Below, piece after piece: positions 8,581-17,551 of a DNA stretch of 43,789 bases. Source of the DNA: Patescibacteria group bacterium UBA5194 (GTDB lineage Bacteria > Patescibacteriota > Gracilibacteria > BD1-5 > UBA6164); NCBI GenBank assembly GCA_002412935.1, contig DHWA01000036.1, positions 1 through 43,789 on the forward strand, read 5' to 3'. The translations under genes were made by a program, and so were the position numbers. The stretch's first letter is position 1. Every line of letters starts with the position of its first letter. The notes under the pieces were generated by a model. That model ran no database searches and was not told where the DNA came from. It was given only the letters and a program-made list of their open reading frames with translations.

Positions 8581-8696
8581 TGTCATTCCGGACTTAGATC
8601 CGGAATCTCTAGCAAGATAAAACTTATTTAATACTCTTAATGAGAAATAAATTAGTAATGTGAGTCCATAGATTCCGAATCAAGTCCGGAATGACA
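8581..8696. repeat. Palindromic repeat element, intergenic copy
   Basis: 116 bp bounded by perfect 15-bp inverted ends (TGTCATTCCGGACTT and its complement), with further inner complementarity (GATCCGGAATCT / AGATTCCGAATC). GC-rich relative to its surroundings. The segment ATCTCTAGCAAG followed by an A-rich tract and AAAACTT is shared with the copy inside uvrD at 36241-36374. Confidence 0.85.
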
Positions 8697-8711
8697 AAAA
8701 AATTCTTAAAT

Positions 8712-9812
8712 CTAAATTTTCATTTTCTCTTCTATAAATTCCATCAATTCTTGTTTAAATATTTGTTTACTAAATTTTTCACTATGTTTCTTTATTTCTT
8801 TGGGATCAAACTCCATACTTTCAAATTTTTCAATTGCTTTATTTAAACTTTCAACAGTTTGTTCTTCAAAAAATATTCAAGTAACTCAATCTATAACTGT
8901 CTCCAAAGCTCATCATTTTTTATAAGCTATAACAGGGGTTCCTGATGCTTGTGCTTCTATAGGAACAAGTCAAAAATCTTCTTCAGGAGGAAATAAAAAA
9001 GCCAAAGCATTACTATACAAATTTATAATATTTGGTCTTGGTAGATTTATAAACCATTTTATATTGCTCTTTGATTTTGCTTTTAGAGTCTTGTAAAGTT
9101 TATTTGGGGTATTTGTAACTAATACTATTTTTTTTCCATTTTCATTAAAAGCATCTACTATCAAATCAAATTTTTTGTATGGAATACATCTTCAAACATA
9201 AAGATAATAATCATCTTTTTTAGTATTTAATTTAAAACTTTTAAGATCAATTCATGGATAAATAACTTTTGATTCTCTTCTATAATATTTTTTAATTCTT
9301 TTTGCAGTATTTTCACTATTTGCTATAAAATAATCAGGTCTCTTTGATGCTACAAAATCCCATTGTCTAAGGCGATGAACAATCTTAGGCATTAACCATT
9401 TCCCTATTGGATTTAAAATCCCAAATTCCATCATATTTATATACTCATGATAATGGCTCCAAAAATAACGAGTGGGAGTATGACAGTAACAAATATGTAA
9501 AGTTTCTGGTTTTGTGATAACTCATTTACTTTCGGCAGATGAACTAGATATAACTAGATCATATTCAGATAAATCAAAACTTTCAAAAGCAAGAGGTCTC
9601 AAAGTAAGTGCCAATTTATGTGATTTATTTAAAAAAGGAATTTTTTGTATAAATGAGGTAGTTATTTTTCTTCACTTAAAAATAGGATTATTTTCTTGAA
9701 AAAATACAGATGTAAATATATCTGCCTTGGGAAACATCTCAAGCAAGTCAGCCAATACAATTTCGGCTCAACCAAAATCTTTTATCCAATCACAAACTAT
9801 TGCTACTTTCAT
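8712..9812 (-). CDS. Glycosyltransferase, GT4 family (WbaZ-like)
   Basis: 366 aa. The N-terminal acceptor domain shows KVAIVCDWIKDFGGAEIVL, an ESFDLSEYDLVISSSSAESKG stretch (split here over two motifs, about residues 75-95) and HICYCHTPTRYFW, close to mannosyl/glycosyltransferases of the WbaZ type. The C-terminal GT-B domain has a YLYVGRCIPYKKFD start and the donor-binding EEDFGLVPIEAQASGTPVIA (E-x7-E) motif near residue 280. It transfers a nucleotide-sugar residue, probably in surface polysaccharide or glycan synthesis in the cytoplasm. Many conserved glycines are TGA. Single gene between a repeat element and the ssb terminator. Confidence 0.9.
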
Positions 9813-9822
9813 AAAAACAAAA

Positions 9823-9854
9823 AAAATTATATAAACATTAGTTTATATAATTTT
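9823..9854 (-). terminator. Terminator downstream of ssb
   Basis: 14-bp perfect stem AAAATTATATAAAC / GTTTATATAATTTT with ATTA loop; the A-run at 9816-9826 gives a U-run on the minus strand. Confidence 0.75.
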
Positions 9855-9878
9855 CTTATAAAATCAAAAATTAAAATA

Positions 9879-10319
9879 CTAAAAAGGAATATCCTCTATA
9901 TTAATTTCTTCTTCTTTCTTTGGTTCAGTTTTTTTGATTGCTGGAGTTTCATTATTTCACATAGTTTCTGTAGATGATTGATTAGGAACTCCTGCTGAAT
10001 CAAGCATAATCATATTGTCTGCAATCATTTCTGTCTTATATCTCTTAGTTCCATCTTGTGCTTCCCAAGATCTAGTTTGTAATCTTCATTCTAAAAAAAC
10101 TCTTTTTCATTTTTGTAGATATTGACTAGCTATTTCAGCAAGTTTTCCCCAAATTACTATATTATGAAATTCTGCTTGTTCTTGTTTCATTCCACTTCAA
10201 TCAACCCAAGTTCTATTTGTAGCAACTGAAAAACTAGTTACATTTTGTCCATTTGGAGTAGTTTTTAATTCTACATCACTTGTTACTCTTCAGATTACCT
10301 GAGATTTATTTAAATCCAT
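9879..10319 (-). CDS. ssb: Single-stranded DNA-binding protein
   Basis: 146 aa. The OB-fold begins MDLNKSQVIGRVTSDVELK and carries the typical TSFSVATNRTWVD, FHNIVIWGKLAEIASQYLQKG and RVFLEGRLQTRSWE blocks, then KRYKTEMIADNM. The tail is variable and ends with the acidic hydrophobic tip EEINIEDIPF, the protein-interaction peptide of SSBs. TGA codes for Gly in IGRV, KGKR and EGRL. It coats ssDNA in replication and repair. Transcribed alone; divergent from rplK across a 291-bp spacer. Confidence 0.96.
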
Positions 10320-10610
10320 AAAAACTAAAATTAAAAAGTTAAATTACAAAAAAAGTAAAAAAAGTAAATTTTGAAGTTTTTTCCATACCTTTTTCTACTT
10401 TTAATTATATAAAGCAAATAAATAAAATCAAATAAAAAATTGATTTTTTGTTTTTTTTAAATAAACTACGGTCCGTGAGCTTCTACACAAATTTTTTTAT
10501 TATTTAAGTTTTTGTATTTTTTCGAGAGATACGATTAAATCTACTTAAATATCAATAACTAATAATCAAAAATTATTAATTATTAATTATTAATTATTAA
10601 TTCTATAAAT
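10320..10610. promoter_or_regulatory. ssb-rplK divergent intergenic region and rplK leader
   Basis: A possible plus-strand promoter is TTGATT (10440-10445), 16 nt, TAAACT (10462-10467). The roughly 140-nt rplK leader then contains ACGGTCCGT, a small palindrome, T-rich tracts and a tandem repeat next to the start codon. Ribosomal protein operon leaders often bind a ribosomal protein, but no known motif is recognised here. Confidence 0.35.
10571..10602 (+). repeat. Tandem AATTATT repeat in rplK leader
   Basis: Four perfect copies of the 7-bp unit AATTATT plus a partial fifth, ending 8 nt before the rplK ATG. Such a tract could slip in replication. Confidence 0.8.
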
Positions 10611-11072
10611 ATGGCAAAAAAAGTAAAAGCATATATTAAGTTACAGATCAAGTGAGGACAAGCTACTCCAGCTCCTCCAGTTTGACCTGCGTTATGACAA
10701 CACGGGGTACCAATTCCTCAATTTACTGCACAATTCAACGACAGAACAAAAGATAAAATGTGAGTTATATTACCTGTAATTATCACTGTTTATGAAGATA
10801 AAAGTTTTGATTTCGTAGTAAAAGAACCACCTGCATGAGTATTAGTAAAAGCTAAATTAGGTCTTGCAAGTTGATCAAAAATCCCTCAAAAAGATAAAGT
10901 TGGACATCTAACTTTTGATCAATTAAAAGAAATCGCTACACAAAAAATGGTAGATTTAAATGCAAAAGATATGGCTTGAGCTATGAAAATCATAGATGGT
11001 ACAGCTAGAGCTACTTGAGTTACTACTGATATCCATGGAATGAGTAAAGCAGATGTTGCTGCTAAATTATAA
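10611..11072 (+). CDS. rplK: 50S ribosomal protein L11
   Basis: 153 aa, slightly longer than the 141 aa of E. coli L11. It starts MAKKVKAYIKLQIKGGQATP and has the invariant APPVGPALGQHGVPI loop, in which two TGA codons encode the conserved glycines, so this gene alone demonstrates UGA=Gly. The C-terminal rRNA-binding domain shows KPGH-like KDKVGHLTFDQLKEIA, AGAMKIIDGTARATGV and MSK. It binds 23S rRNA at the GTPase-associated centre. There is no Shine-Dalgarno; the leader is a 7-bp tandem repeat. rplA does not follow; a terminator and tRNA-Glu do. Confidence 0.98.
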
Positions 11073-11080
11073 TAATTAAA

Positions 11081-11130
11081 ATAGGATTTTAGACTAAAGC
11101 TTTTTTTGCCAGTCTAAAATTCTATTTTTT
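11081..11130 (+). terminator. Terminator of rplK
   Basis: Long stem ATAG-ATTTTAGACT / AGTCTAAAAT-CTAT (one mismatch) followed by six T, ending directly at the tRNA gene. Confidence 0.88.
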
Positions 11131-11205
11131 GCTCCTATCGTCTAGTGGTTAGGACATGGCCTTCTCAAGGCTGGAACTGGGGTTCAATTCCCCATAGGAG
11201 TACCA
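11131..11205 (+). tRNA. tRNA-Glu (anticodon CTC)
   Basis: 75 nt with encoded CCA. Acceptor GCTCCTA / TAGGAGT (G1 to U72 wobble), D-arm GTCTAGTGGTTAGGAC, anticodon stem TGGCC/GGCTG with loop TTCTCAA giving anticodon CTC for GAG, T-arm GGGG-TTCAATT-CCCC, discriminator A. It aligns base for base with bacterial tRNA-Glu. Confidence 0.96.
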
Positions 11206-11225
11206 AAAGAGAAATTTAACATTTT

Positions 11226-11270
11226 AGAGCTTTCAAATAATGGAGTTTCCTTTATCTGAAGCTCTTTTTT
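11226..11270 (+). terminator. Terminator after tRNA-Glu
   Basis: AGAGCTT / AAGCTCT stem separated by a long A/T loop, then six T, 20 nt after the tRNA. Confidence 0.65.
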
Positions 11271-11399
11271 AGTGCTCACAAAAAGTTCAAACAAGAGATT
11301 TTTTATAATTTATAATATATCTAATATAATTTATAAAAAAGTAGTGAATTGATAAAAGAAATTAATAAAATAAAAAGTAATATTAAAGAGAAAATAATT

Positions 11400-11625
11400 A
11401 TTTTAAGTATTAGCTTCATAATTTTTGTAGATTTAAAGATTGAAGAAATACAGATGAATTAGCAAAACAAGCCTTGCAATATTGAGTTTCTTTTGTATCA
11501 TAAAGTATATATGGAAAATTTCTGAATATAATGATTCATTTAGAATAGCTTATGCACAAATAGATAAAACAAAAATAATAGAAGCTATTTCAAGATTCCA
11601 TAAACTTGTAAAAGATACTAATTAA
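11400..11625 (+). pseudogene. Relic of a PLP-dependent aminotransferase (C-terminus)
   Basis: No intact ORF, but a degraded reading can be followed through at least two frameshifts: around 11437-11490 RNTDELAKQALQYGVSFVS, then after a shift NDSFRIAYAQIDKTKIIEA and ISRFHKLV to a TAA at 11623-11625. This is the end of a class I/II aminotransferase (family pattern GVxFVPG...NxxRLxFAxxxEEKIxEGIxRL). The N-terminal two thirds, including the PLP lysine, are gone. An in-frame TAG lies near 11460 in the first frame. It sits just downstream of tRNA-Glu in an accessory patch. Confidence 0.6.
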
Positions 11626-11641
11626 TACTAACTTTCCTCTT

Positions 11642-12208
11642 ATGCAAACAACATCTCATTTTATATGAATAGAGTTAAAAATTGAATTATTTTCAGATAT
11701 TTTTATTAAAGTCTATAACTACATAAAAGAAAATAATATAGAAAATTCTATATTATTTCAAAATCCTCTTTCTCCTCACATTACTATTTATTATTTAGAA
11801 AAAGATATAGAGAATAAAATTAAAGAAGAAATTAAAGAATATATAAAAAATTTTGAAATAAATGGTACTATAAAATTAACTTGATTTAATTATTTTTTTA
11901 GATGAGAATGAAATAGATTTGTTTTGTATTTCACAAATAAAACAGACCTTCCTTTAGAAGATTATAGAAATAAATTACATGAAAAATATAATAGAGATTA
12001 TGTAGAAGATAATAGTTTTTCTTTTTCTCCTCATATAACATTTTTAAAAATACAAGATAGTAAAATATTTGAAAAACATAGAGAAAATATTGAAAATATT
12101 ATAGATGAAGAAATAAAAAAAATTAATGAATTAGATTTAAATTCAAAGAATATATTTTTATATGCTGTTAATTCTAAGTTTAAAGAAGAAATACAAATTA
12201 AACTATAA
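11642..12208 (+). CDS. 2H phosphoesterase (LigT / 2'-5' RNA ligase-like)
   Basis: 188 aa with the two signature histidine motifs: SPHITIY (H46, T48) and SPHITFL (H131, T133), the HxT pair that gives the 2H phosphoesterase family its name. These enzymes cleave or form 2',5'- and cyclic phosphodiester bonds in RNA and nucleotides. Between the motifs is a beta-rich KLTGFNYFFRGEGNRFVLYF segment resembling the family core. The exact substrate cannot be told; tRNA ligase-like, cyclic phosphodiesterase and 2',5'-oligonucleotide-degrading members all look similar. Start chosen at the ATG giving MQTTSHFIGIEL, typical for LigT (hRxFxxIxL). TGA codes Gly at 3-4 sites. Confidence 0.82.
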
Positions 12209-12230
12209 AGGGTATATTAATATACCCTTT
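12207..12230 (+). terminator. Perfect palindrome at the end of the 2H gene
   Basis: 24-bp perfect palindrome (AAAGGGTATATT and its complement) overlapping the stop codon. It could terminate in both directions, and is also the left end of a 66-bp direct repeat. Confidence 0.6.
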
Positions 12231-12276
12231 ATAATTCAATATCTCGTTTCTTACCTTCTGGACAACTGATTACCAA
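12211..12276 (+). repeat. 66-bp direct repeat, copy A
   Basis: Ungapped match to 14105-14170 at about 59 of 66 positions. Begins GGTATATTAATATA and ends GATTACCAA, followed 27 nt later by a hairpin (12303-12328). The two copies bracket the GNAT and AAA-ATPase genes. Confidence 0.85.
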
Positions 12277-12302
12277 TCTTTTTTTTAATTAAAAATACAT
12301 AT

Positions 12303-12328
12303 AAAAAGCCCTTTAATAATGGCTTTTT
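12303..12328. terminator. Terminator hairpin
   Basis: AAAAAGCC / GGCTTTTT stem with 10-nt loop, between convergent genes ending at 12208 and 12352; usable on both strands. Confidence 0.7.
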
Positions 12329-12351
12329 ATAGTTAAATTCTCTTTGAGTAT

Positions 12352-12768
12352 TTAACAATATTTCATTACAATTCCTTTCAATCAAATACTCTCTGCAAAT
12401 AGCATTTCATTATTAAATTTATCAGGAAAAATTTTTATTATTTTAAATCCAATATTTTCATAATATTTTTCTAAATCCTTTTCTGTGCATAAATATAAAT
12501 TATTTCAATCATATTTGTTTTTAATTAAGGATTTTAAAATAATATGTCCTATCTTGCCTCATCTATAATTTTCATCTATCCATAAACTTCAAACTTCTTT
12601 ATTATTATTTCATATATCATAGATTCTTCAAAACCCAATAATTTTATTATTTTCTTTAATACAAACAAAATCTTCTTTAATTAAATTATTATGAGAAAGG
12701 TGAGTTTTTTTAATTATTTTAGAAATAAGTTGCAAATCATTATCACTTATATTTATAGAAATTTCCAT
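12352..12768 (-). CDS. GNAT-family N-acetyltransferase
   Basis: 138 aa. GNAT fold pattern: an early helix pair, FVCIKENNKIIGFGRIYD (beta strands 2-3), then VGSLWIDENYRGGKIGHIIL, the acetyl-CoA-binding motif A (the usual R-x-x-G-x-G is here R-G-G-K-I-G, slightly degenerate), LYLCTEKDLEKYYENIGFK, the typical motif B with the Tyr-x-x-x-GF, and a C-terminal strand KGIVMKYC. It would transfer an acetyl group to an unknown amine (metabolite, tRNA or protein). It could be a GNAT toxin, but no antitoxin gene is adjacent. It lies with the ATPase gene inside the 66-bp repeats. Confidence 0.82.
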
Positions 12769-12789
12769 AGTATAAATTTTAATATTAAT

Positions 12790-14010
12790 TTATTTAATTA
12801 TACTTAAAAAATCCCAAATATTATTATGAATAATTCATTTATAATCCTGTATTAATATCTCATCTAATGATATTACATATTTGGGAAAATTATCTTTAAT
12901 TTTAAGTAGATTTCAAAACTCTCTTTGCATTACAACCTCATCAGTTATTAAGTAAGCAACCTGAATATATATCCTGTCTTTTCATTTCTCTGCTACAAAA
13001 TCTATTTCTAAATCTCAAATATTTCAAACATATATATTAAATCAATTTTGTCTTAAATAATTATATACAATATTTTCTAACTTTTTTCAGCCTCAAATAT
13101 CATAACTTGAAGAAAAAAAGTTATTGAAGGCTAAATCATTGAGATAATATTTTTTTTCTCATTCAAGAATTTTTTTTCATTTTAAATCATATCTATCCAC
13201 TCAATGAATAATATATGTTTTTACTAAAAAATTAATATAATTTCAAATAGTATTAGTATTTGTATGAATTTGAAGTCACTTTAGTTTTTTAACAATAGAA
13301 TTTAAAGAAAAAAGATTTCAAATATTTCATGATAAATAAAAAAATAATCTTTCAAGTAAATCTATATCTTTTATATTATATCTTTTAACTATATCTTTCA
13401 ATATAACACTATCTTTTAGAGATTTTAAAAAGTTTAATTTTGATTCAAAATCTTCTAATTTATATATTTCAGGTATTCAAGATGTGTTTAAATAATTCAA
13501 AAAATTACTTTTTGAATTTTCTAAATTATGATATTCTAAATATTCTACATATGAAAAAGGAAATATTTCAAAATCTATATATCTTCAGGCTAAATATGTT
13601 GATAAATCTGAAGACAATAAATTTGCATTACTTCAAGTAATAAATATATCAACATCAAAACTATCATCTGCCCTATAAGCATTTATCAGTTTTTCCCATC
13701 ATGATAATTCTTGAATTTCATCAACAAACAAATACAATCTTCAAATGATTTTTTCAGCTTTTATATAATTTTTAATATATTGATCTAAATCATTTATATC
13801 TTTGTATTTTATATAATCAATTTCCAAATTTATGTAAATGATATTTTTTTTATTTACTTTTTTTGAATTAATCAAAAAATCTATTATTTGTTTCATTATA
13901 AAAGATTTTCAAACTCTTCTTTGTCATATAAGTACTTTTATAAGATTTGTATTATCTAGATATTTTAAAATTTTATTTAAATAAAATTTTCTTTTATATC
14001 ATATATTCAT
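12790..14010 (-). CDS. AAA ATPase with DUF4143-type C-terminus
   Basis: 406 aa. Walker A IGQRRVGKSF (about residues 28-37), Walker B LYLFVDEIQE, sensor-type FITGSNANLLSSDLSTYLAGRY, all typical of the large archaeal/bacterial ATPase_2 plus DUF4143 family (GRRRVGKT...FLDEIQ...GSSS.LLS.....L.GR). The C-terminal part has YYLNDLAFNNFF, and then ENIVYNYLRQNGFNIYVG and EIDFVAEK, the nuclease-like E...EIDFV element of DUF4143. Function in the cell is not established; such genes are usually accessory and spread horizontally. It is bracketed by 66-bp direct repeats together with the GNAT gene. Confidence 0.88.
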
Positions 14011-14104
14011 ATACTAAATTTTAAAAAATTAATATTTTAATAAGTATACTTACTAATTATTAAAAATCAATATATATTTTATACTAATTATTTTTTACGA
14101 AACC

Positions 14105-14170
14105 GGTATATTAATATAACCTTTATAATTCAAAATTTCTTTTCTTACTTTCTGGACTACTGAGTACCAA
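14105..14170 (+). repeat. 66-bp direct repeat, copy B
   Basis: Same length as copy A at 12211-12276, about 89 percent identical without gaps. Ends GAGTACCAAA and, like copy A, is followed by a terminator hairpin within 20-30 nt. Confidence 0.85.
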
Positions 14171-14187
14171 ACTTGAAAATTAAAACT

Positions 14188-14224
14188 AAAAAACAGCATT
14201 AAATAAATTATTGTGCTGTTTTTT
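14188..14224. terminator. Terminator hairpin
   Basis: AAAAAACAGCA / TGCTGTTTTTT, 11-bp stem, usable on both strands. Confidence 0.75.
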
Positions 14225-14506
14225 ATATTATATTTTTATTTAAGATAAATCTTTTATATTAATCTTATTTTTATTAAGCCACATATAAGTTCATTAATAA
14301 TAATAACATTATTATAATGTTTTCAATCTTTTTCAAAAATAATTTTAATTCCTCTAAATCAATCTTCCTCAACAATTCCTTAAAAACTCAAACATTAAAT
14401 TTTTCAGGAATACCAAAATATTAAAAAAACAAAAAAAACTAATTTATTGTACTTTTATATTAAAAAATATATAATAATTATATTATGTTTATAATAATAA
14501 AAAATT

Positions 14507-15196
14507 ATGAAAAAATATATATTTATAATTTCTTCAGTAATTTCAATTTGATTAACATCATATTTATCTATATTACCATTAAACTGAAATAGCCAAGCAG
14601 ATATCTCAAATTTATATTCAACATCTATAACCCCAGCATGATTTACTTTTTCAATTTGGATTATTATATATCTGAGTTGGATTTTTTTATGAATTTATAT
14701 AATGCTTAAAAATATTAAAATTAAAAATATTAAAATTTTATTATTAATTACTGCTCAAATTATATCTGCATTATGGTTATTCCCTTGGCATTATAATTAT
14801 ATTTGAATTAGTCTAATAATAATGATGATATTACTATCAATACTTTGATACCTATCAATAAATAGAGAAAAAAATGTTATATTTCAAAATATATCTGATT
14901 TATTCTTTTGATGGATATTAGTAGCTAGTATAGCAAATGCTCATATTTTTTTAGTTTATTCAAACATATATTCAGAACCAGTTATTTTATGAGTAATATC
15001 ATTAATAATATGATGACTTATAAACTATATAATTCTTAAAAAATATAATTCTTTAATTACTTCTATAGTATTTATATGGGCTTTAATTTGAATAATATCA
15101 AAACAAACTGAAATTTTTATAATATTTACTAGTTATATTATTTTAATAATACTAACATTAATAATTGTAAAAAATAAGATTATAAAAAAGATTTAA
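14507..15196 (+). CDS. Multi-pass membrane protein, TspO/tryptophan-rich-sensory-protein-like
   Basis: 229 aa with about seven hydrophobic segments. The segment SITPAGFTFSIWIIIYLSW (about residues 40-58) resembles the TspO/MBR and related 'PAGxxFxIWxxIYxxL' motif, followed by W-rich helices (ALWLFPWHYN, WILVASIANAHIF). Proteins of this group bind porphyrin-like or other hydrophobic ligands, or have no known role; here the substrate is not predictable. N-terminal MKKYIFIISSVISIGLTSYL is a membrane start. TGA codons encode glycines in the helices. Isolated gene with terminators on both sides. Confidence 0.6.
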
Positions 15197-15322
15197 ATTA
15201 AGTTTAACTAATAATATTTTTTATATTTGTTTTATTTTTTTATATAATTATAAAAATAAATTTGATTTAAGATTTTATTAATATATTATTGTGTTTACAA
15301 CTTTATAATTAACTAAAAATAT

Positions 15323-15550
15323 ATGACTGACTCCGAAAATAAAGAAAATACAGATAGTGAAGAAATAGTTAATGATACTGAAAATGAAACAATAATAGAA
15401 CAAGAGAAATCAAAAACTCCAAATATACCTCCAGTAGCAAAATATACAAGACCACCAGCTTTTGAAAAATGAAATAATTTTGCAAAATGAAATCAAAATA
15501 ATAGAGGTTTTCAACAAGTTCAGAGAAGAGCCGCAGGAAGATGAAGATAA
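15323..15550 (+). CDS. Small acidic-to-basic RG-rich protein (75 aa)
   Basis: Not recognised as a family. 75 residues: N-terminal half very acidic (MTDSENKENTDSEE, then further E/T/N), then a proline-rich KTPNIPPVAKYTRPPAFEKG, and a C-terminal N/G/R/Q-rich tail ending RRAAGRGR. The final glycine, and three more, are TGA; read with the standard code the ORF collapses. Disordered RG tails of this kind commonly bind RNA. A strong terminator follows at 15581-15618, so this is a monocistronic, probably well expressed gene. Confidence 0.7.
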
Positions 15551-15580
15551 TTTTTTGTTTTCTACTGCTTTAACATTTTT

Positions 15581-15618
15581 AAAAAACTCTTACATAAATA
15601 AATATGTAAGAGTTTTTT
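15581..15618 (+). terminator. Terminator of the RG-rich protein gene
   Basis: 16-bp perfect stem (AAAAAACTCTTACATA and complement) with a 6-nt loop and T-run. Confidence 0.9.
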
Positions 15619-15681
15619 ATATTTTACTTTATAAAAAATATTTATATACTTTATATATACTACTTATATATTTATATAATC

Positions 15682-16896
15682 ATGCTATTAAGAAAATCTA
15701 AAAAAGTATTTATACACTTGGATTGTGACAGTTTTTTTGCTTCTTGTGAGATACTCAAAAATCCTCTTTTAAGAGGAAAGCATGTTTGTGTATGAGAAGA
15801 AATTATTGTTGCTTGCACATATAATTGTAAAGCATTATGAATCAAAACATGAACTCCTATTTGGGAAGCAAAAAAGATACTTAGAAATAATTGATTTTTT
15901 CTACCTGGAGACCATTCTTATTATGAAAAAATCAGTGATGAAATATTTAATTATCTAGAAGATTCTACTCTAACTTTAGAACCTTTTTCTATTGATGAAG
16001 CTTTTTGTGAAATAACCTGATTACCAGAACTTTATAAAATATCCTTGGAATGATACCTAAAAAATCTACAACAAAATATCTTAAAAGAAATTTGAATTCC
16101 TGTAAGTATATGATGTGCTGATACTCGCATCAAAGCAAAGATATTTTCAAAAATAAATAAACCCTTTTGAATTTATATATGATTTGATAAAGAAAAAGAA
16201 ATTGCACTTTTTAAAAATTTAGACATAGCAAAAATTCCATTTATATGAAAATCACATCAAAATAAACTTAGAAGTGATGCAAAAAGCATATATGATTTTG
16301 TATGATTATGATTTTGGGATTTAAAAAATAAAATTTGAAAAACAGCTACTGATTTATGGTTAGAGCTAGTCTGAGTAAATGCTTTTATCGTAAAAAAATC
16401 CAAAGAAATAAAATCAATGTCTAGAACTAGAAGTTTTAATCATCATATAAACTCTGACAAAAACTTTTTATTACTTCAACTTACCCTAAACTTTGAGAGA
16501 CTTTTTGAAAAACTAACAGAAAAAAATCTGGAAATAAAAAAAATTGCTTTATTACTTAGAACAAAAAACTTTCAAACTCTTATATATGAGCTCAATTTAC
16601 AAGAACATACAAACAATAGAAATATTATATTTTCATCTTTAATTAAATTATTTGAATATAATTATAACGAAAAATTTCTCTACCGTTCTACTTGAATAAT
16701 TTTCAATGAATTAAGAAATTATTTACCACAACAAAAAAATATCTTTGATTGACCTTTAAGATGAAAAGAAAATAATTATAATTTATATAAAACTATTGAA
16801 AGTATAAATGAAAGATATTGATCACATAAAATTTCTTTTGGAACTTGCTTACTTTGAAAATGAAATGATTTAAAATTAGAACTTAGAAAAAATTAA
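15682..16896 (+). CDS. Y-family DNA polymerase (DinB/UmuC-like)
   Basis: 404 aa. The palm starts with FIHLDCDSFFASCE (motif with first catalytic Asp, residues about 10-23), IVACTYNCKALGIKTGTP, then EPFSIDEAFCEI with the catalytic SIDEA(F), GIPVSIGCADTRIKAKIFSKINKP (split over a thumb boundary), and a C-terminal little-finger region around MSRTRSF (typical SxSRSF). It carries out translesion synthesis past damaged bases. TGA encodes many glycines, including the IGCA and GIK positions. Whether it is Pol IV or a Pol V-like catalytic subunit cannot be decided; no umuD-like gene is adjacent. No LexA box recognised. Confidence 0.9.
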
Positions 16897-16910
16897 AAAC
16901 AAATTTATAC

Positions 16911-17075
16911 TTATTTCATACATACTTTATTTTTTTCTAAAATCTCAAACTCAACATTATCTCAAACTATTAATTGATGCTTATCTTTTAATAATTCAAA
17001 CACTCTATTTCTAAGATGATTAATTGTTATACAAAAAGTCAATATTAAGAATTGAATTTTTCCTATTAAAATCAT
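16911..17075 (-). CDS. Possible small ORF (54 aa)
   Basis: ORF overlapping the end of the gene at 17066 by ten bases. It reads MILIGKIQFLILTFC, a hydrophobic start, then a charged NHLRNRVFELLKDKHQLIVG and DNVEFEILEKNK. It could be a real translationally coupled peptide or the frameshifted end of a formerly longer neighbour. No family recognised, so confidence is low. Confidence 0.3.
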
Positions 17076-17449
17076 CTTTCATATAAATAACCATTTACAC
17101 TACTAGTAACATCATTAATAACTCCTAAAATATCTTCAATAATAATATGTTTAATTGAATCAAAAAACTTTATTATACTTTGTTTATTTTCTCATATCGA
17201 ATTAATAGTATTTTCATCTAACAAATTAATCCTCCCAACAAAATAATCATAATCATTTAAAGTTATTAAAGTTTCTTTTGTTAAATTATCTAATATTTCA
17301 TTAAATCTTTTATCAATACCTCCTAAAAGTGACAATCTAGAAATTAAATTATCTAATCTAAGTGTATTTTTTCTATTCATTCAAAATAATTTTTCTTTGT
17401 TATTTCTTACTATTCAAATTAAATCTCATAATATTTCATTCTCTGTCAT
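17066..17449 (-). CDS. Hypothetical helical protein (127 aa)
   Basis: Not recognised. 127 residues, start MTENEILGDLIGIVRNNKEK, mainly helical with regularly spaced hydrophobics, no membrane segment. Five in-frame TGA codons read as Gly (ILGD, LIGI and others). It lies downstream of a strong terminator (17498-17529), so it has its own promoter in the 48-nt gap or starts from read-through. Style and composition resemble the 194-aa gene upstream. Confidence 0.65.
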
Positions 17450-17497
17450 ATATTTTTTATAGTTATTAATAATTATGTTGTTATAATAATATAATTT

Positions 17498-17529
17498 AAA
17501 AAATCTTTCAAGTATTTGAAAGATTTTTT
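17498..17529 (-). terminator. Terminator of the 194-aa gene
   Basis: AAAAAATCTTTCAA / TTGAAAGATTTTTT perfect stem; A-run on plus gives a minus-strand U-run. Confidence 0.85.
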
Positions 17530-17551
17530 ACTATAAAATTATTAATAAATT

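Larger units (their letters stand above)
14011..14506. other. Long intergenic region with repeat, terminator and possible gene relic
   Basis: Holds direct repeat copy B, a terminator hairpin, and, on the minus strand around 14270-14420, an open but startless reading FGIPEKFNVGVF then KELLRKIDLEELKLFL that looks like the tail of a lost gene. No intact gene is seen. Confidence 0.4.

Noticed and set aside
8581..8696. Transposon or CRISPR repeat reading of the palindromic element
   Set aside because: No transposase nearby, no regular spacers, and copies differ in length. It fits a non-coding palindromic repeat better.
14270..14420. Minus-strand open reading as a gene
   Set aside because: No start codon in context, no family match beyond a helical pattern; probably a relic.
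16911..17075. Calling the 54-aa ORF a certain gene
   Set aside because: No homology signal and it overlaps the previous gene; kept only as a low-confidence feature.
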